NCBI GenBank assembly: GCA_903813345.2
Contig: CAIIXF020000012.1
Coordinates: 17,617,520 to 17,681,519 of the forward strand
Direction of reading: 5' to 3'
Source: Owenia fusiformis
Lineage: Eukaryota > Annelida > Polychaeta > Sabellida > Oweniidae
Length of the DNA: 64,000 nucleotides
Below the pieces are notes generated by a model that worked only from the letters and a program-made list of their open reading frames with translations, ran no database searches and had not been told where the DNA came from. Below are positions 35,419 through 47,216 of the stretch, piece by piece. The position numbers and the translations under genes were made by a program. Numbering within the stretch: position 1 is the stretch's first letter; each line of letters starts with the position of its first letter.

Positions 35419-36240
35419 CATTTAAAATAATAATCACATCCCAACTCTTAAAACATGCTTAAGATACTGTTGGAGTCTCATAAGGGAGCAAAAGCATTCA
35501 TTTTTGAAACAGGAAAATTTAGTCCCCCTAAAAAATGCCCATATGGGGATTTATTCTCAATTTTCGTTTTAATGCCCGTGAGAATTTATTATAAATATTT
35601 TTTATTCCCATTCATATTTCTTCAGTCAGTCGCAGTCAAAATTAAGCCGATTGCTTTCATTTCTTGTGTTAGAAAATGGCAACATTTTGACAAAAATAGC
35701 ATCTCTCAAAGTTGACCTTTAAACCACCCTAATGTCAAGGTCAAATGTCAAAATTCTCAGAAATAACATTTTAAGTAATAAGTCATACTTCGTCTCCAAT
35801 TCCATGTTAATATATACTTGTTCTGTAAGGGAGCTAAAAGAAGGGCTTGCCGCCACGTGTCCTTTTCAATGAGTTTGGTTCATCAGTTGCCAAAAGGTAC
35901 TTTTCAAAAAGTGTTTCGTTTTTGGGACAACCGTTATACATCATTACACCACATTTCCGAACCGTACAAAGCGATGGATTCATAAGTTGATCATACAATG
36001 TAATTTCAATTTCAGGACGATTCCATGTATGTGTGCCGCTTTAAACATGTAATGGCTTTATTTGCCCGATCCCCAATCACTGATGACAGTTGCTAAATAT
36101 GTATACTTTTGAACATTTTGTTTATTCTAACCATTCATTTTGGGATCGTTCTTGACAAACGTTGCCACATTTCCAGAATTTCATGATTTTTGTTTTATCA
36201 ATGTTAATTTCAGGTTTCCAGACATTACATAAGGACTCAA
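35419..36240. other. Module U: single-copy part of the 3-kb unit
   Basis: Present once. No gene is recognised; the 86-codon open frame at 35455-35715 has no known motif. It includes CATTTTAAGTAATAAGTCAT-type A/T-rich sequence and CAAGGTCAAATGTCAA near 35738. It is the part deleted from the two earlier units. Confidence 0.5.
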
Positions 36241-36441
36241 GAGTGTTTAGTTTTAGTTGCATTCCTTCTTGGTAGTATCAAATATAACTAAATCGTCTGC
36301 AAATAGCATATTGCTAACATTTTGAGTTTCAAGGGATGGAGATTTCCCAATATTATCAAACTTTTTATTTGATATAATAGTGCAATTTGTGACTGGCATC
36401 AGATTTATGACAATCAACGTAACTTTTAACAATCTTCCCAA
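36115..36441 (-). pseudogene. Decayed non-LTR reverse transcriptase fragment (FADD box)
   Basis: The minus strand reads, from 36441, a piece with NIGKSPSLETQNVSNMLFAD then DLVIFDTTKKECN and a stop. After a frameshift it continues TLESLCNVWKPEINIDKTK (about 36240-36180), the usual region beyond the catalytic box of non-LTR reverse transcriptases. FADD supplies two catalytic aspartates. Only about 100 residues of the domain remain, there is a stop and a frameshift, and no endonuclease, so the copy is dead. The clade cannot be fixed from so little sequence. Confidence 0.75.
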
Positions 36442-37595
36442 TGATAAGTGTATATCATACTAAATTTTGGTACCATATATCTCGGTTTTGGCTGTAGAGG
36501 GGACTTATTGGACATTTTCATTGCATTTAGACACAATTAGAACTCTAATTTGAACATGGTCTCAATATTAGCGTCAGAGAACCCATACATATAATTGTCA
36601 TATCCCGGGTGTCATATAGACCTGATGATTTTCATGGGTCTAGCATCTAGCATGAAGTTCAGGTAATATATTACTTCCTGGTATTTGGCCTTGAGGATAC
36701 GATTTTACGCCGTCCGAAGACAATGGACCTCATATTGAAATGTAATTGGCATAGAGATGGCACGAAACGGTGGTAATAGTATAGTATCTATATAACTGAA
36801 TAAAGCTTGAATAATAGATGCCACTCTTGTTTGTATTTAATTTGCTTGGACTAAACTTCTATTGACTTTAATGCAAGAAACCGGAGCTAGAAACTTGCAT
36901 AGTCACTTGATTTCATGATTTATCAAAACGCGTTGGTCGAATCTGTCTGAAACTCGAATGGCATACTATTGTATAACCCTGTCAATGTACGTATTGTACA
37001 TGAAAATGTTTGGCGTCATTCGAATAAACCATTGTTTTAAAGGATTTTAGCATTACATCAATGGAGATTTGTCCCATGTTTTTTTAAAATGCCATGGAAA
37101 ATGATTTAAAAGGTATAACTGTGTAAATCAAAGCTATTCTTTGAGAAAAAGTTCCACTGACATCAAATATGCTATCAAAAATAAAGAAAATGAAATCATT
37201 AGAGGTAATAAGTGCAAATCTCTTAAAATCTCATTCCCGGGATCTCATTAAAAACGAGAATTTGCAAGATTTCAAAGCTATTTTGAAATTCCCCTATTGG
37301 ATGACGTGTAGGCGAATGGCTCACTAGAACCGAATGGCACTCTGGCCAAAAATTAATATTATTGTCGATATCTATTTATTCATATTCATTCATCTATACG
37401 GCCCCGGTAGAATGGGGGGGGGGGGGGGGCGAGATTTGTATTGGCACATTCAATTACCAATTTTGGAAACAGGCCTCATTTGCCATCAAAATATCTCTGT
37501 GAATGTTCGCTGTTTTGTAAATATTCTCTGCAAGTTTGAATCGATTAACTTAAAATTCTTTTTAACTGATGTTAAGATTTCAAATTTTACTTTAG

Positions 37596-37831
37596 CAGGC
37601 CTGTCAACTTGGGAACACCTAACATGAGTGACTTGGAAATGTTGAACACCGTCTCAAAATGTGGACACCTTGGTCCAAATCTGAACACCTTGATCCAAAT
37701 TTTGAAGACCTTGGTTTAAATTTTATTACATCTTGCCAAATTTTGAACACCTCAAATTTTTTGCGCGTGACTTCAAATTCTTCAGCTAATGCGTGACAAA
37801 TACGCAAATTGCGGGACAGTTGACAGGCCTG
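37596..37831. mobile_element. hAT-like MITE in R3
   Basis: Same element at the same place in module R3, 4,932 bp downstream of the R1 copy. It differs only by a few substitutions (for example TTTTTTGCGCG for TTTTTCGCGCG). Confidence 0.8.
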
Positions 37832-38265
37832 CTTTAGTATGCATGGCCCGAGGAGAGATCATGGTCAAGATTGTTTAGAAAATTATTTCCATAAATACGA
37901 AGGAACATGACAGAATTATGGGAACCACTCATTTCTCCAAGAGCTCCCTTATTGGAAGCTGAATATAACTCTCCTGAAGAAATATACTAATCGGGATTCT
38001 CGCAGACATATTCAATAAGCTTGAAAGTTGATAACTGATCTCATAGACACGAACAGGGATCATTGGAACCCGACAACTATGGATCCGAGGCATTATATTC
38101 AGTGGTAATTGGAAGAGGACAACTATGCACCTTGGGCATAGTCCGTGATAATTTGAAGAGGACAACTGGATATCAGGCATATTCAATTGTAATTTGAAAC
38201 GGACAACTTTGGATCTCAAACATATTAAGTGGTCATTGGAAGCTGAAAACTATGGATCGCTTGGA

Positions 38266-41200
38266 AACATGTAGATCGCGGTAAATCACAATATACATCA
38301 AAACGTAATTTATTCTTTAAAACATCACAATTTTAATGTGAAAGCACAAGCCCTTCTTGTTACATTCCATTAGAGTTCAAAAAATCGAATTGGGAATTTC
38401 TGCTGAATCAAGAAATAATAGGACTTTTGTCAGGTGTCCAAATCATAAATATTCTAAAAAGTAATCTAACCTGACCAAAACCTCTCACGTCTACTACCAA
38501 CTATTGATTTATCTAGACAGCAACTCCTCTATTGAAAGTATCACTTAAACAGTATTTAATAGATTAAAAACTCACACTTCATCACATCACTAACATAAAT
38601 GTTACTTCTGTTCAAAATGGGTTCAATTTCTGCAATATTTTCTCAAAGAACTGAGAAGTTTACAAGAAACCCATATTTTATGCCATCTTTTGAGACATGA
38701 ATGCTTTTGGAAAGTGGCTTTGGTAAGTCATTTGATTATTTCATGAATTTGAATGGACTTACATTAAAGAATAATGACCAGTTTTAACATTAAGAAATAT
38801 GCATACATTTGTATAGCTTTTGTCATACAGTTCATAGGTTATTCTAGAACATACAGACATGTGTTCATTATTTGAATTAACATTAAGACATTGAGAGGCA
38901 AGTGGTGCCACAGAGGATATGATAATGATCCCTCCAATGTAAGGATTGTACATAATTTGTAATCACAGTTCTTTCAAGAGTTTCTTCACCATTGTCAGTC
39001 TAGGTAACAGTCATGAGTGGTGTCACAAGAGAGTTACATCATCATCGTTGTATATGTAACAGAGCTATTAATAGTGCCAAATACAGAAGACTACGATAAT
39101 AATGTTCTTCTCTCCAAGTTGATGATTTCACACAATGTGTAATTGCAGTCCATAACTTTGTTACACAAAATTGTTGCAAACGCCTATCACTAGAATCAGT
39201 AACAACATGCTTTGTAGATACAAACACTGCAAACAGCTGCAGCAGACTGTGGATCTCTGTTGATCTTCTCTGTCACTTCATTTACAGGATAGACATTGTT
39301 ACAACCTGAAAGTACTTGAAAAAAAAGAGGAAAAAGTCAGCAAGGAGGATTTGACTTTTTCCTTAAAAGGAATAGGTGAATATATCCATATCTCTGGAAT
39401 GACCATTTTTAGATATGAGTATATTTGTATATTGCTTTTAAGACTATGCATTAACATGCAAATGTCACCACCGGCCATTTGTTTCAGAAGCAATTTGTAA
39501 CAGTAGCTTAACACTAATTGCTGACTGCCATCAATGAAGTAGTTTTGTCCACTAAATAGAGAATATCACACTATTTCACAACTCCTGGTGGTGACATATA
39601 AAATCAAATCATTGCTGAGTAAGTACAGTTTAATGAAAACTCTGAATAAAAATCGTATGATTGCTGAATTAATTGGCAAATTAGTACTTCTATAGCTCAG
39701 ATAGCTAGCATTATAGTAATCAAACAAATGATCAAGACCAAATTGATTTCATTTAAACTATTTTCCGTTTAGTTCCCAAAGTCTCAGAATGAAAAATTAC
39801 CAAACACATGCAAACAGTGTTCCCTGTGTAGCAACCAAGGCCCGATTTGCTGAAAAAAAGAAAAAATATATGTAATGCATGTTAATCTTATTATTCCAAT
39901 TCAAATAAATTGCCAAAAAAAGAATTTGGAGGGATGGAGTAAGGTAGTAATAGATTTTAACTAGTCAATACAATACTGCTTGCAGCACTGTAACCATTGT
40001 GTGGCTGCTACCAAGTTCATTCTTCTGGCTAAATTGTGATTTTGTGCAAGGAGAAAATTGATTTATTAGTATCTTCTTTGCAACAGTAGTAGTTGTAGTC
40101 CAGAGCAGTAGTAGTCATTGTCCTTTTTCACCTTCTTCAAAACACCTACATTGAGAAAAATGGTTTTAATGACTACCCTAACTCCGAAGCATGCAAGGGA
40201 TTATCATTTGACAAAAAACAATTTAAACCTTAACAATCAGTGTCTAGGTCATAGATACCTAGACAGTTGATTGCTTTTTGGACCAAATAATGGTCGCATT
40301 TGCACTGACCTCAACACAGGAAAAAAATAGTTGAAAACTAAAGATTGGCTACAAATAGGCTACAACACAGAGAATCATCTTCCAGCTCGCACCAAAAAAA
40401 AAGAATTGAAAATTGAAACCTAAAAACTGAGACTAACATACTTAGTATGTTAACTCTCAGGTGAAAGTGAATGTAAAAAACAACAATATGAAGACAACAT
40501 TTCCAAATATGGCGCACATCTCTTCCATTTTGAAATGAACCATTGGTGGATTCCACTATTCTTTCATTTCAGAACATAGAACCTGTTACGAAGCTTTCAA
40601 GCCAACCACACCTTAACAAAAGATCAAACATTGGGTGACCGTCCCCTCGCTCATGCTGTATGCTGTCCAGAGAGATTAAGAAGAATTACAAGAATGCCAT
40701 CCTTGGCCATGCATCATTAGGATACATCACATTAAAAAGATGAAATACAAGACCAGACCACTATCAATTCCTGATAGTATCTTTACTGTAACACTGATAA
40801 GCAATGTCTACCTACCTAAAGAGTACAAGGGTAACATGTATCAACTCCAATGCCATTCCGCTCAGATCCATGTGAATCCTTGCTGCGTCCTCACAAGATC
40901 TTAAGAATCACACTATATCCGTCATAGCCAACTAATCGTCACTGATGCTCGAAAGCAAAAATGAGTGGACCATCACCAGAATTCACCGAGACCCCTCGGG
41001 AACTATCAAATGCACACCGGCACCACAGCAATACATTGACCTGCATCCTGGTGGGTGCAGGTCGACCACGTTTACTAACGAGTAACTGTGGCTTTCATCG
41101 GCCATCAGAATATAGGCGAAACAAGAACCAAGTTCAACAATAAGAATCCAACACGGAAACTGTTGGTTGGGACTTACAGGGAATTGATACCTGGAACCCA

Positions 41201-41640
41201 TGCATCTAGAGATTGATAGACACTGATCATCAGATTCACAGTGGAGATACCACAAGGAACATCAAATGGTATGATCAAGTAAGCCAGAGCTCTCAATGCA
41301 ATGGATCAGAATGACCCATGCTCAACGATGCCATTCTTAGATATTCCTCAAAATCAATCGGGACAACATAAAACATGAACAAAGGAAGGCCTCCCAATAC
41401 TTGATCTCGTGTTAAGACATGTTTAGCCATCCAGCTTCATAGCAGACTCCACATTCCTCCACTCCAGAATAATGGGCTGGCCAACAAAATCCACCGGTTC
41501 ATTCAAAATGGAAGGTGCCCCACTAAACGAGAAGAACCTGCCTCCCAACCCATAGATGGAAATTATTGTCTAGCTGGAGATGACCCTTTAAATGACTATC
41601 ATAACATAAAAATGACTAACATAGAAAATCAAGATTACTT
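38266..41640. other. Long non-coding stretch with one eroded duplication
   Basis: No gene is supported in 3.4 kb. About 80 bp is duplicated with divergence: GTGGTGCCACAGAGGATATG near 38890 and TAGTGCCAAATACAGAAGAC near 39070, each followed by a GTAATCACAGTT/GTAATTGCAGTCC-type block. Several 60-90-codon frames (38759, 39042, 39299, 40338, 40983) lack splice context and known motifs. The stretch 40560-41600 is slightly GC-richer but equally uninformative. Confidence 0.4.
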
Positions 41641-41648
41641 AACTTAGG

Positions 41649-42560
41649 TGACAGGAACATTGCAACTCTATTACATCAAGGGTCGTGTTGAAGTAGCTTC
41701 CAGTGTATCCAGTGATCTTGGCTTGGCTTCCTTCCCATGTGTGGGTCATCTTCACTTGGATTCCTATGGGTGGCTAGGTTTCCATTTGTGGCTCGATGTT
41801 CATCTTCCAGCAGTTGACTCATCTTCCAGAGGGCAGCCTGACTTCCTGTAGGATGACCATCTTGGCTTGACTTCCAATTGATGGCTAGGTTTCCATTTGT
41901 GGGTCATCTTCACTTGGATTCCTATGGTGGCTAGGTTTCCATTTGTTGCTAGATGCTTATCTTCCAGCAGTTGACTCATCTTCCAGAGGGCAGCCTGACT
42001 TCCTGTAGGATGACCATCTTGGCTTGACTTCCAATTGATGGCTAGGTTTCTATTTGTGGGTCATCTTCACTTGGATTCCTATGGTGGCTAGGTTTCCATT
42101 TGTGGCTAGATGCTTATCTTCCAGCAATTAACTCATCTTCCAGAGGGCAGCCTGACTTCCTGTAGGATGACCACCTTGGCTTGACTTCCAATTGATGGCT
42201 AGGTTTCCATTTGTGGCTTGATGCTTATTTGTGGCTCATCTTCCTGCAGGTGGCTATCTTCTAGCAGGCAGCTATCTTCCAACCGGTGACTCATCTTCCA
42301 GCAGGTGACTTATATTCCAGCAGGCGACTCATCTTCCAGCAGGTGACTTATCTTCCAGCAGGTGACTCATCTTCCAGCAGGTGACTCACCTTCCAGAGGG
42401 CAGCTTGACTTCCTGTAGCATGACCATCTTGGCTTGACTTCCAATTGATGGCGTGGCTTCCATTTGTTGCTCATCTTCCAGCAGGTGCCTCGGTCTTCCA
42501 GAGGCCAGTTTGGATTCCTGTTTGTGGTTCAGATTCTAGTGGGCTTCTAATCTCCAGGCT
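41649..42560. repeat. Minisatellite with about 157-bp period and a 20-bp sub-array (cassette 1)
   Basis: GGGTCATCTTCACTTGGATT occurs at 41743, 41901 and 42058, steps of 158 and 157 bp. Each unit contains TCATCTTCCAGCAGTTGACT and GGCAGCCTGACTTCCTGTAG. Between about 42240 and 42400 a 20-bp word, TCATCTTCCAGCAGGTGACT, is repeated several times. The left flank (GGAACATTGCAACTCTAT...CAAGGGTCGTGTT) and the right flank are paralogous to those of the 49.9-kb array. Confidence 0.88.
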
Positions 42561-42614
42561 AAAGGTAAATCTGAAAGCAATACTGTATATTAGGAAATGA
42601 AATATTGTACTTAC

Positions 42615-42806
42615 TTGACTATGATCCTAGAGACCTCTCCTGTCTTGGACAATGCTACTTTAGGCGTATAAGACATCACCAATGGTAGTTATAACAGTAT
42701 GATATGTGGGTACAAATGCTGTAGACGGATGGTGTAGACTTTGGTTCCTCTCTGACACTTCTCGGACAACACAGAATTTTTCATAGCCATGGTAAGAGGA
42801 AGGTAC
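42615..42806 (-). CDS. Exon-like coding fragment, family unrecognised (cassette 1)
   Basis: A 192-bp segment with a splice acceptor (GTATGTACTTCCAG|G) and donor (CAA|GTAAGTAC). Frame 1 is open for 47 codons (YHGYEKFCVVREVSERNQ, HHPSTAFVPTYHTVITTIGD) up to TAA at about 42662. Then a different frame reads VALSKTGEVSRIIV to the donor, so one small indel probably broke a longer frame. The paralogous segment at 50473-50661 keeps both splice sites and the same protein-level pattern. I do not recognise the family. It may be a degenerate exon of a duplicated gene. Confidence 0.45.
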
Positions 42807-42809
42807 CTG

Positions 42810-44430
42810 GAAGTACATACAAAATAGGAAAAAGTCAGTAATGAGATAATGACTTATTTTGGGTTCAACCGATTGCTTGGAAGCAGTTAAACTCAAACCA
42901 AAGTTGACTTGGGGTTGAGTTTGACTGAGTTGGAGTTGATTTTGCATTGAGATGACCTGTCACCTGTATGTAAATATGACGTGCAAGAACCAGAGATGAT
43001 TTCACACTACCCTACCACGTGACCACGTTTAAAAGGGAAACAGGGTACAATTAAGTTGCAAATGAGGGACGTGGGTTTAATTCCATATTTCTGAACGTAA
43101 AATACATTTTACATTCATTTCTTGTGATCTACCAGACATCAAATAGATTCATCAAGCAGTTTGTAGAATATTGTTGGCAAAAAACAAAGGCAAAGATAGA
43201 TAATAGTGGGCGCAGTGAAGCATAACTCTACAGCAGTACAAGAGACATTTCAGTAAGTCTATTATCTATCTATTAAAGTACAGGGAGCGTGTAAGTTTCA
43301 CTTCGAAAATGTTACTTATTTTGACATTGGTATGTAATAAAAAACCAAGTTAACTGTTATTTAAACTGTGTGTCATTGTGTTATATGTAGATATGTTTTC
43401 TAGTTTGTTATTCAACTGTATTTTTGTGAATCGATTGTTTTTCTCAAATCTTAAGATGAATAAAAAGTTGTCCAAGAAATGTATCTTTACTTTGATTTAA
43501 GGCACAACATATTGTGAAACATTTTTCCTCTTGTCACAAAGAGGAAAATGTTTGTTTTAGGGTGTCTGGCGATAAGCGTTTCATGATTTAATGCAAAATC
43601 ATTGGAGCAGATACCATCCAAAAACATCTGACATCCAACATGTCATATAAGACTACATCACTCTGATAATAGTTTTCAGAGTTACAAGCTTGGGTAAGCA
43701 TAGTAATAGTATTATGAATCCACTTCCTACAAATAAATTTATTGTACAGTACTATGTCTAGTCAACATTCGAAATGGCAGCGCTAATGGTTACGCGATAA
43801 CACGATACAAACATATGTAATATTCCGCACATATAGTCATTTTGCAGTTTTAGGCAAGCATTTCCATATATACAGACACGACGAAAATAGTTCGCGCACA
43901 TCTTGTTACACATTTTCCCTTTTTAACACAACAGAATGACACGTTTTTGAGAAAAATGTACACATTTGGAAATCCTTTCGTCCTCCACATTTGCCTCTTT
44001 ATCTCAAAATATTTAAGACGAATAACTCTGATATCGTATACATATTACAATGGGTAAGGAGCATCATAAAACACGAATCAAATGATGTTTTAGGTGAAAT
44101 AAATATATGTGTTGCTATATTTGAAAATAGGTGAATGGCCTAAATTCGTCCTATTTTAATGAACTTTGAAAACCTTTCGTCATCCACGTTTACACATACA
44201 GCAGAACACACATACATTTGCGAACCAAATCAACTGCTTATTAGTAAACTAAAATTTATAAGCAAAATAAGCATGCATGGTTTATTTAAAATTGGCCTCT
44301 TATATTTTGTTTAATGAACACCCAAAAAGTTGAAGGTAACAAAAAATGAGCAAAAAAGGTGGCTGTTGACAAAGTCTATGTTTCAAACTTCATGATGTCA
44401 CAATATGGGACGCTTACTAGAATTCACTCA
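42810..44430. other. Non-coding stretch with a weak duplication
   Basis: No gene. CCACGTGACCACGT (an E-box, about 43015) is the only notable motif. GGAAATCCTTTCGTCCTCCA near 43969 recurs as GAAAACCTTTCGTCATCCAC near 44168, a weak direct duplication about 200 bp apart. Confidence 0.35.
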
Positions 44431-44438
44431 ATGAAATT

Positions 44439-44990
44439 AAACCTGCACATCGCTCCATCGCTGTTTAGAAATACTTACGATAAATGTGTCATTTCAAAGA
44501 TTTTTCATTGAATTTGCTTCGATCGGAGCCGGCGATATGATTTTGGAAAGGTTTCTAAATGAAGAACGTGACGTCACTTCCGAATCATAGCATTCAAAAT
44601 AAGTAGCGTTTAATTACACCACTTCACAAGAAAACGGTGGTGTAGCGGTAGAATCCTCGCTTAGCACGCGGGAGGCCCGGGTTCGAATCCCGCACTCGCC
44701 TTTTTATTTTTTAACTAAATGATTGTTCTTTGATATTACGCAGAAAAAAACAATTTTTATTTACATAAACTTTATATTAGAGCTTGAAAATGTAAAAACA
44801 ATATATGTCAACATATTGCGTTTTGGAGCGATGTGCAGGTTTAAGTTGAATGCTATAATTCGGAAGTGATGTCACGTTCTTAATTTAGAAACCTTCCCAA
44901 AATCATATTGTCGTCAAAAATCGAATCAATTCAACGAACAATGTTTGAAATGACATATTTATCGTAAGTATTTATACACAAAATTTGCCC
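44439..44990. mobile_element. Inverted-repeat structure surrounding a tRNA-like sequence
   Basis: About 130 bp at 44465-44598 (AATACTTACGATAAATGTGT ... CGTGACGTCACTTCCGAATC) is present in inverted form at about 44846-44985 with moderate divergence. A second word, TTAAACCTGCACATCGCTCC, occurs forward at 44439 and inverted at about 44824. It lies 5' of the arm on both sides, so the order is A-B...A'-B', not a simple palindrome. The roughly 250-bp centre holds the tRNA-like sequence. It may be a composite or foldback element; no TSD was identified. Confidence 0.6.
44631..44701 (+). pseudogene. tRNA pseudogene: tRNA-Gly-like body with an AGC anticodon
   Basis: GGTGGTGTAGCGGTAGAATC (D arm), CTCGC-TTAGCAC-GCGGG (anticodon arm) and CCGGG-TTCGAAT-CCCGC (T arm) give a nearly complete cloverleaf, and GGTTCGAATCC is a perfect internal B box. 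A run of five T follows (44701-44705), a pol III terminator. The body matches eukaryotic tRNA-Gly, but the anticodon at 44663-44665 is AGC (Ala), and the acceptor strands (AAAACGG and ACTCGCC) do not pair. One T-stem pair is also lost. I call it a pseudogene or tRNA-derived SINE head, not a working tRNA. Confidence 0.75.
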
Positions 44991-45043
44991 CATTTGTTCA
45001 TCATTCTATAATCTTTCATTAAGCTCAAAATGATAAAGTTCAT

Positions 45044-45074
45044 CCCCGAAACAACCCAAGATTGCGTTTCGGGG
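45044..45074. other. Perfect 9-bp hairpin
   Basis: CCCCGAAAC (45044-45052) and GTTTCGGGG (45066-45074) are exact inverses around a 13-base loop, in otherwise AT-rich DNA. Meaning unknown. Confidence 0.6.
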
Positions 45075-46348
45075 CAAACAGCAGCTTTAAACTTCCATCT
45101 ACCTTTATCAAGACTATCAAGAGTATAATAGTCAAATATTGTTTCAGTTATGAGCTTTTAAAGATGAAAAATTATTCAAAATGTAACGTGTCAACAGCGG
45201 ATATTTGCCAGATTTTTGGAAAAAGAACTGTTTTTAAAAAAGAATGCGCGAGAATTGTGAAAGGAGTGTATTTGCTTTGAAACTTCATTCAAGCAGCTTT
45301 CAAATGATATATAACTTTAATCAGAATATCTTCCTATATTCCCAAGCATTAAAGTTACATCCATGCGATACCCTAGAACATAAGTGCACCATCTTTTTGC
45401 GACGAGTCACATGTGTTGAAACATTCTAATGACGCCCCTTGTATGCATTCCTTCATCAATGAACTCCAATGAAACATATCACTCCTTCTATTATTCATTA
45501 TATTCTGGCTTTGAATGTCAAATACAGCTCCATGTACCACTGGATTAGGATATCAAGCACATTAGAAATAATGATTGGCACATGTATGTCATTATTGTAC
45601 TCGTCTGAAAATTAAGATTAGATCAATTACATTGAGTGGTTCAAAATATACTATCACACTATTGTACAAAACATGAGTCTAGTTTATTATTGACTATCTC
45701 AGAATTGTTTTTTGTGTATAACCAGCGAATTGTTTCTGTATATTCATCTTACTCATCAACTTTTGCAACTGTGTACTATGACATATCAAATATTTTAAAA
45801 TTTAAAACGATATTATTTACATTCTTTCTTCAACCATCATATAACTTGGAACACCACTGAACCACTGAAGTTCAACATGTACAACATATCCCCAACAAGA
45901 AGATTTTAGAATGGAAAATACAAAATGGCAACCTCAGAATTTACCCAGAATGCAAAAAAACTTAACCTTGGTTCAAGTTGTTCATACTAAGATTGGTTTA
46001 AATTGATTGGATATTTAAATAAATGCACTGTAACTATATAATAGGCAAACTTTCTGAAACATTCAGTTAATGCAAGGTCCATAATCTTTTGTTTATTATT
46101 GTGTTAGGAAAGTTGACTAAATAGAACATCATATTCACATGGGCGTGCAAATGTATAGCGTCATGAAAATAGCAGCTACCAGCTAACGGATGGCAAAATC
46201 ATTTAAATATGAATATAACCTGCTGTGCGTCCCATTAATTGCCAAACCCAGTAGCTGAGCTAAAATATCGTTTCAATCTGGTATTTAAGCAGAAACTTAC
46301 ACGGACTATAGAGGTGTTCGGAAATTGTAAATAGCGGAAGTACACCTG

Positions 46349-46358
46349 GCGCATGCGC
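46349..46358. promoter_or_regulatory. NRF1-type palindrome GCGCATGCGC
   Basis: A perfect 10-bp NRF1 consensus, rare in AT-rich DNA, close to AGCGGAAGT (ETS-type, about 46333). It could mark a promoter, but no adjoining exon is recognised. Confidence 0.35.
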
Positions 46359-46753
46359 TTAGACTCAAAACACATCATCATGTGTTTGATCGGGGATTAA
46401 CCCCAGAGTTCAAAGATGACATACGCTTATAATGTAAACCTGTATCCAGATGACCCACATCTCTGAATGGTCAAAATCAACAAACAAAAATGGCAGATTC
46501 AAAATTTTCTAATAACGCTTCGAGTTATTTATGGAGTGTTAACCAATATCATAGCTTGTTTTTTCACATCAAGATAAAGAAAGATGTAAGGAATATGCTT
46601 ATATCAATTAAAACATCACAACGACGCCTTATATTCGAAAACTAACTGGTGAGAATTTGCGCAAACAAAGGTGGTACGCAAGAGACGTAATGTGTCAGTC
46701 AACGCTAAAGCTCTTGGCCTTTCCGTCCTCTTATAACACATTTTAATTTTATT

Positions 46754-46790
46754 TGATCATGTGACAATGGCATAAAAAGTCATGTGATCA
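46754..46790. promoter_or_regulatory. Inverted pair of CATGTG E-box/M-box sites
   Basis: TGATCATGTGAC (46754-46765) and GTCATGTGATCA (46779-46790) are perfect 12-bp inverses around 13 bases. TCATGTGA is the M-box recognised by MITF/TFE-type bHLH-Zip factors. It may equally be a chance hairpin. Confidence 0.25.
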
Positions 46791-47216
46791 CTGTAAGTCG
46801 ACAAATGGGTTGTTCGATATTGCAACTTCAAACTGACGGATTAATTTATGCAAAACAATAGGTAAATCTGGTAGCTGGTAGTCGCTATTTGCATTCGCAA
46901 ATATAAGCTTTAATGATTGAATGTTGATTTTTGTGTGTCTTTTATAGGGTGTATTTTTGAATTGCCCGCGGGTGAGTTCATTGTATAATATTTAATAAGT
47001 AATCCCCGAGGTATCTATATGTTTTCATAATTCACTAAAAGCAGTTCATTCAGGCGCACTTAAAGGGGCAAAAAGGCCTGTTGAGAGAAAATGGGATTAT
47101 TTTATTTTTTCTGAGCTATCAAGGATTTATGTCTAAAAGAATGTATTTATTAATTATAATATATTAGTCAGTGTTAACTACAGTCGCATTAATGAATGTT
47201 GTTCTAATAAATGGCT

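Larger units (their letters stand above)
31175..38265. repeat. Tandem array of a roughly 3-kb composite unit (modules M0, U, RT, R) with internal deletions
   Basis: Order of modules: M0 (31175-31394), R1 (31395-33270), RT (33271-33663), R2 (33667-35200), M0 (35199-35418), U (35419-36240), RT (36241-36638), R3 (36639-38202 and a short extension). The one complete run, M0-U-RT-R, is about 3.0 kb (35199-38202). The earlier part fits the same tandem order with U-RT missing between M0 and R1, and M0-U missing between R1 and RT. Copies of R are nearly identical apart from small indels and one 317-bp insertion, so the duplication is recent. All paired 62-97-codon frames in R (for example at 32408, 34434 and 37334) are duplicated non-coding sequence. 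Confidence 0.88.
45075..47200. other. Non-coding stretch with isolated regulatory-type motifs
   Basis: No gene. Open frames at 45062, 45244 and 45636 have no splice context or known motif. The notable motifs are the NRF1-type site at 46349 and the inverted CATGTG pair at 46754, listed separately. Confidence 0.35.

Noticed and set aside
32408-37807. Nearly identical frames in three places (MALWPKINIIVDIYLF and MRICHALAEEFEVTR types)
   Set aside because: Their similarity comes from recent duplication of module R. The second type is a translation of the hAT-like MITE.
44631-44701. Functional tRNA-Ala(AGC)
   Set aside because: The acceptor strands do not pair and one T-stem pair is lost; the D arm is of Gly type.
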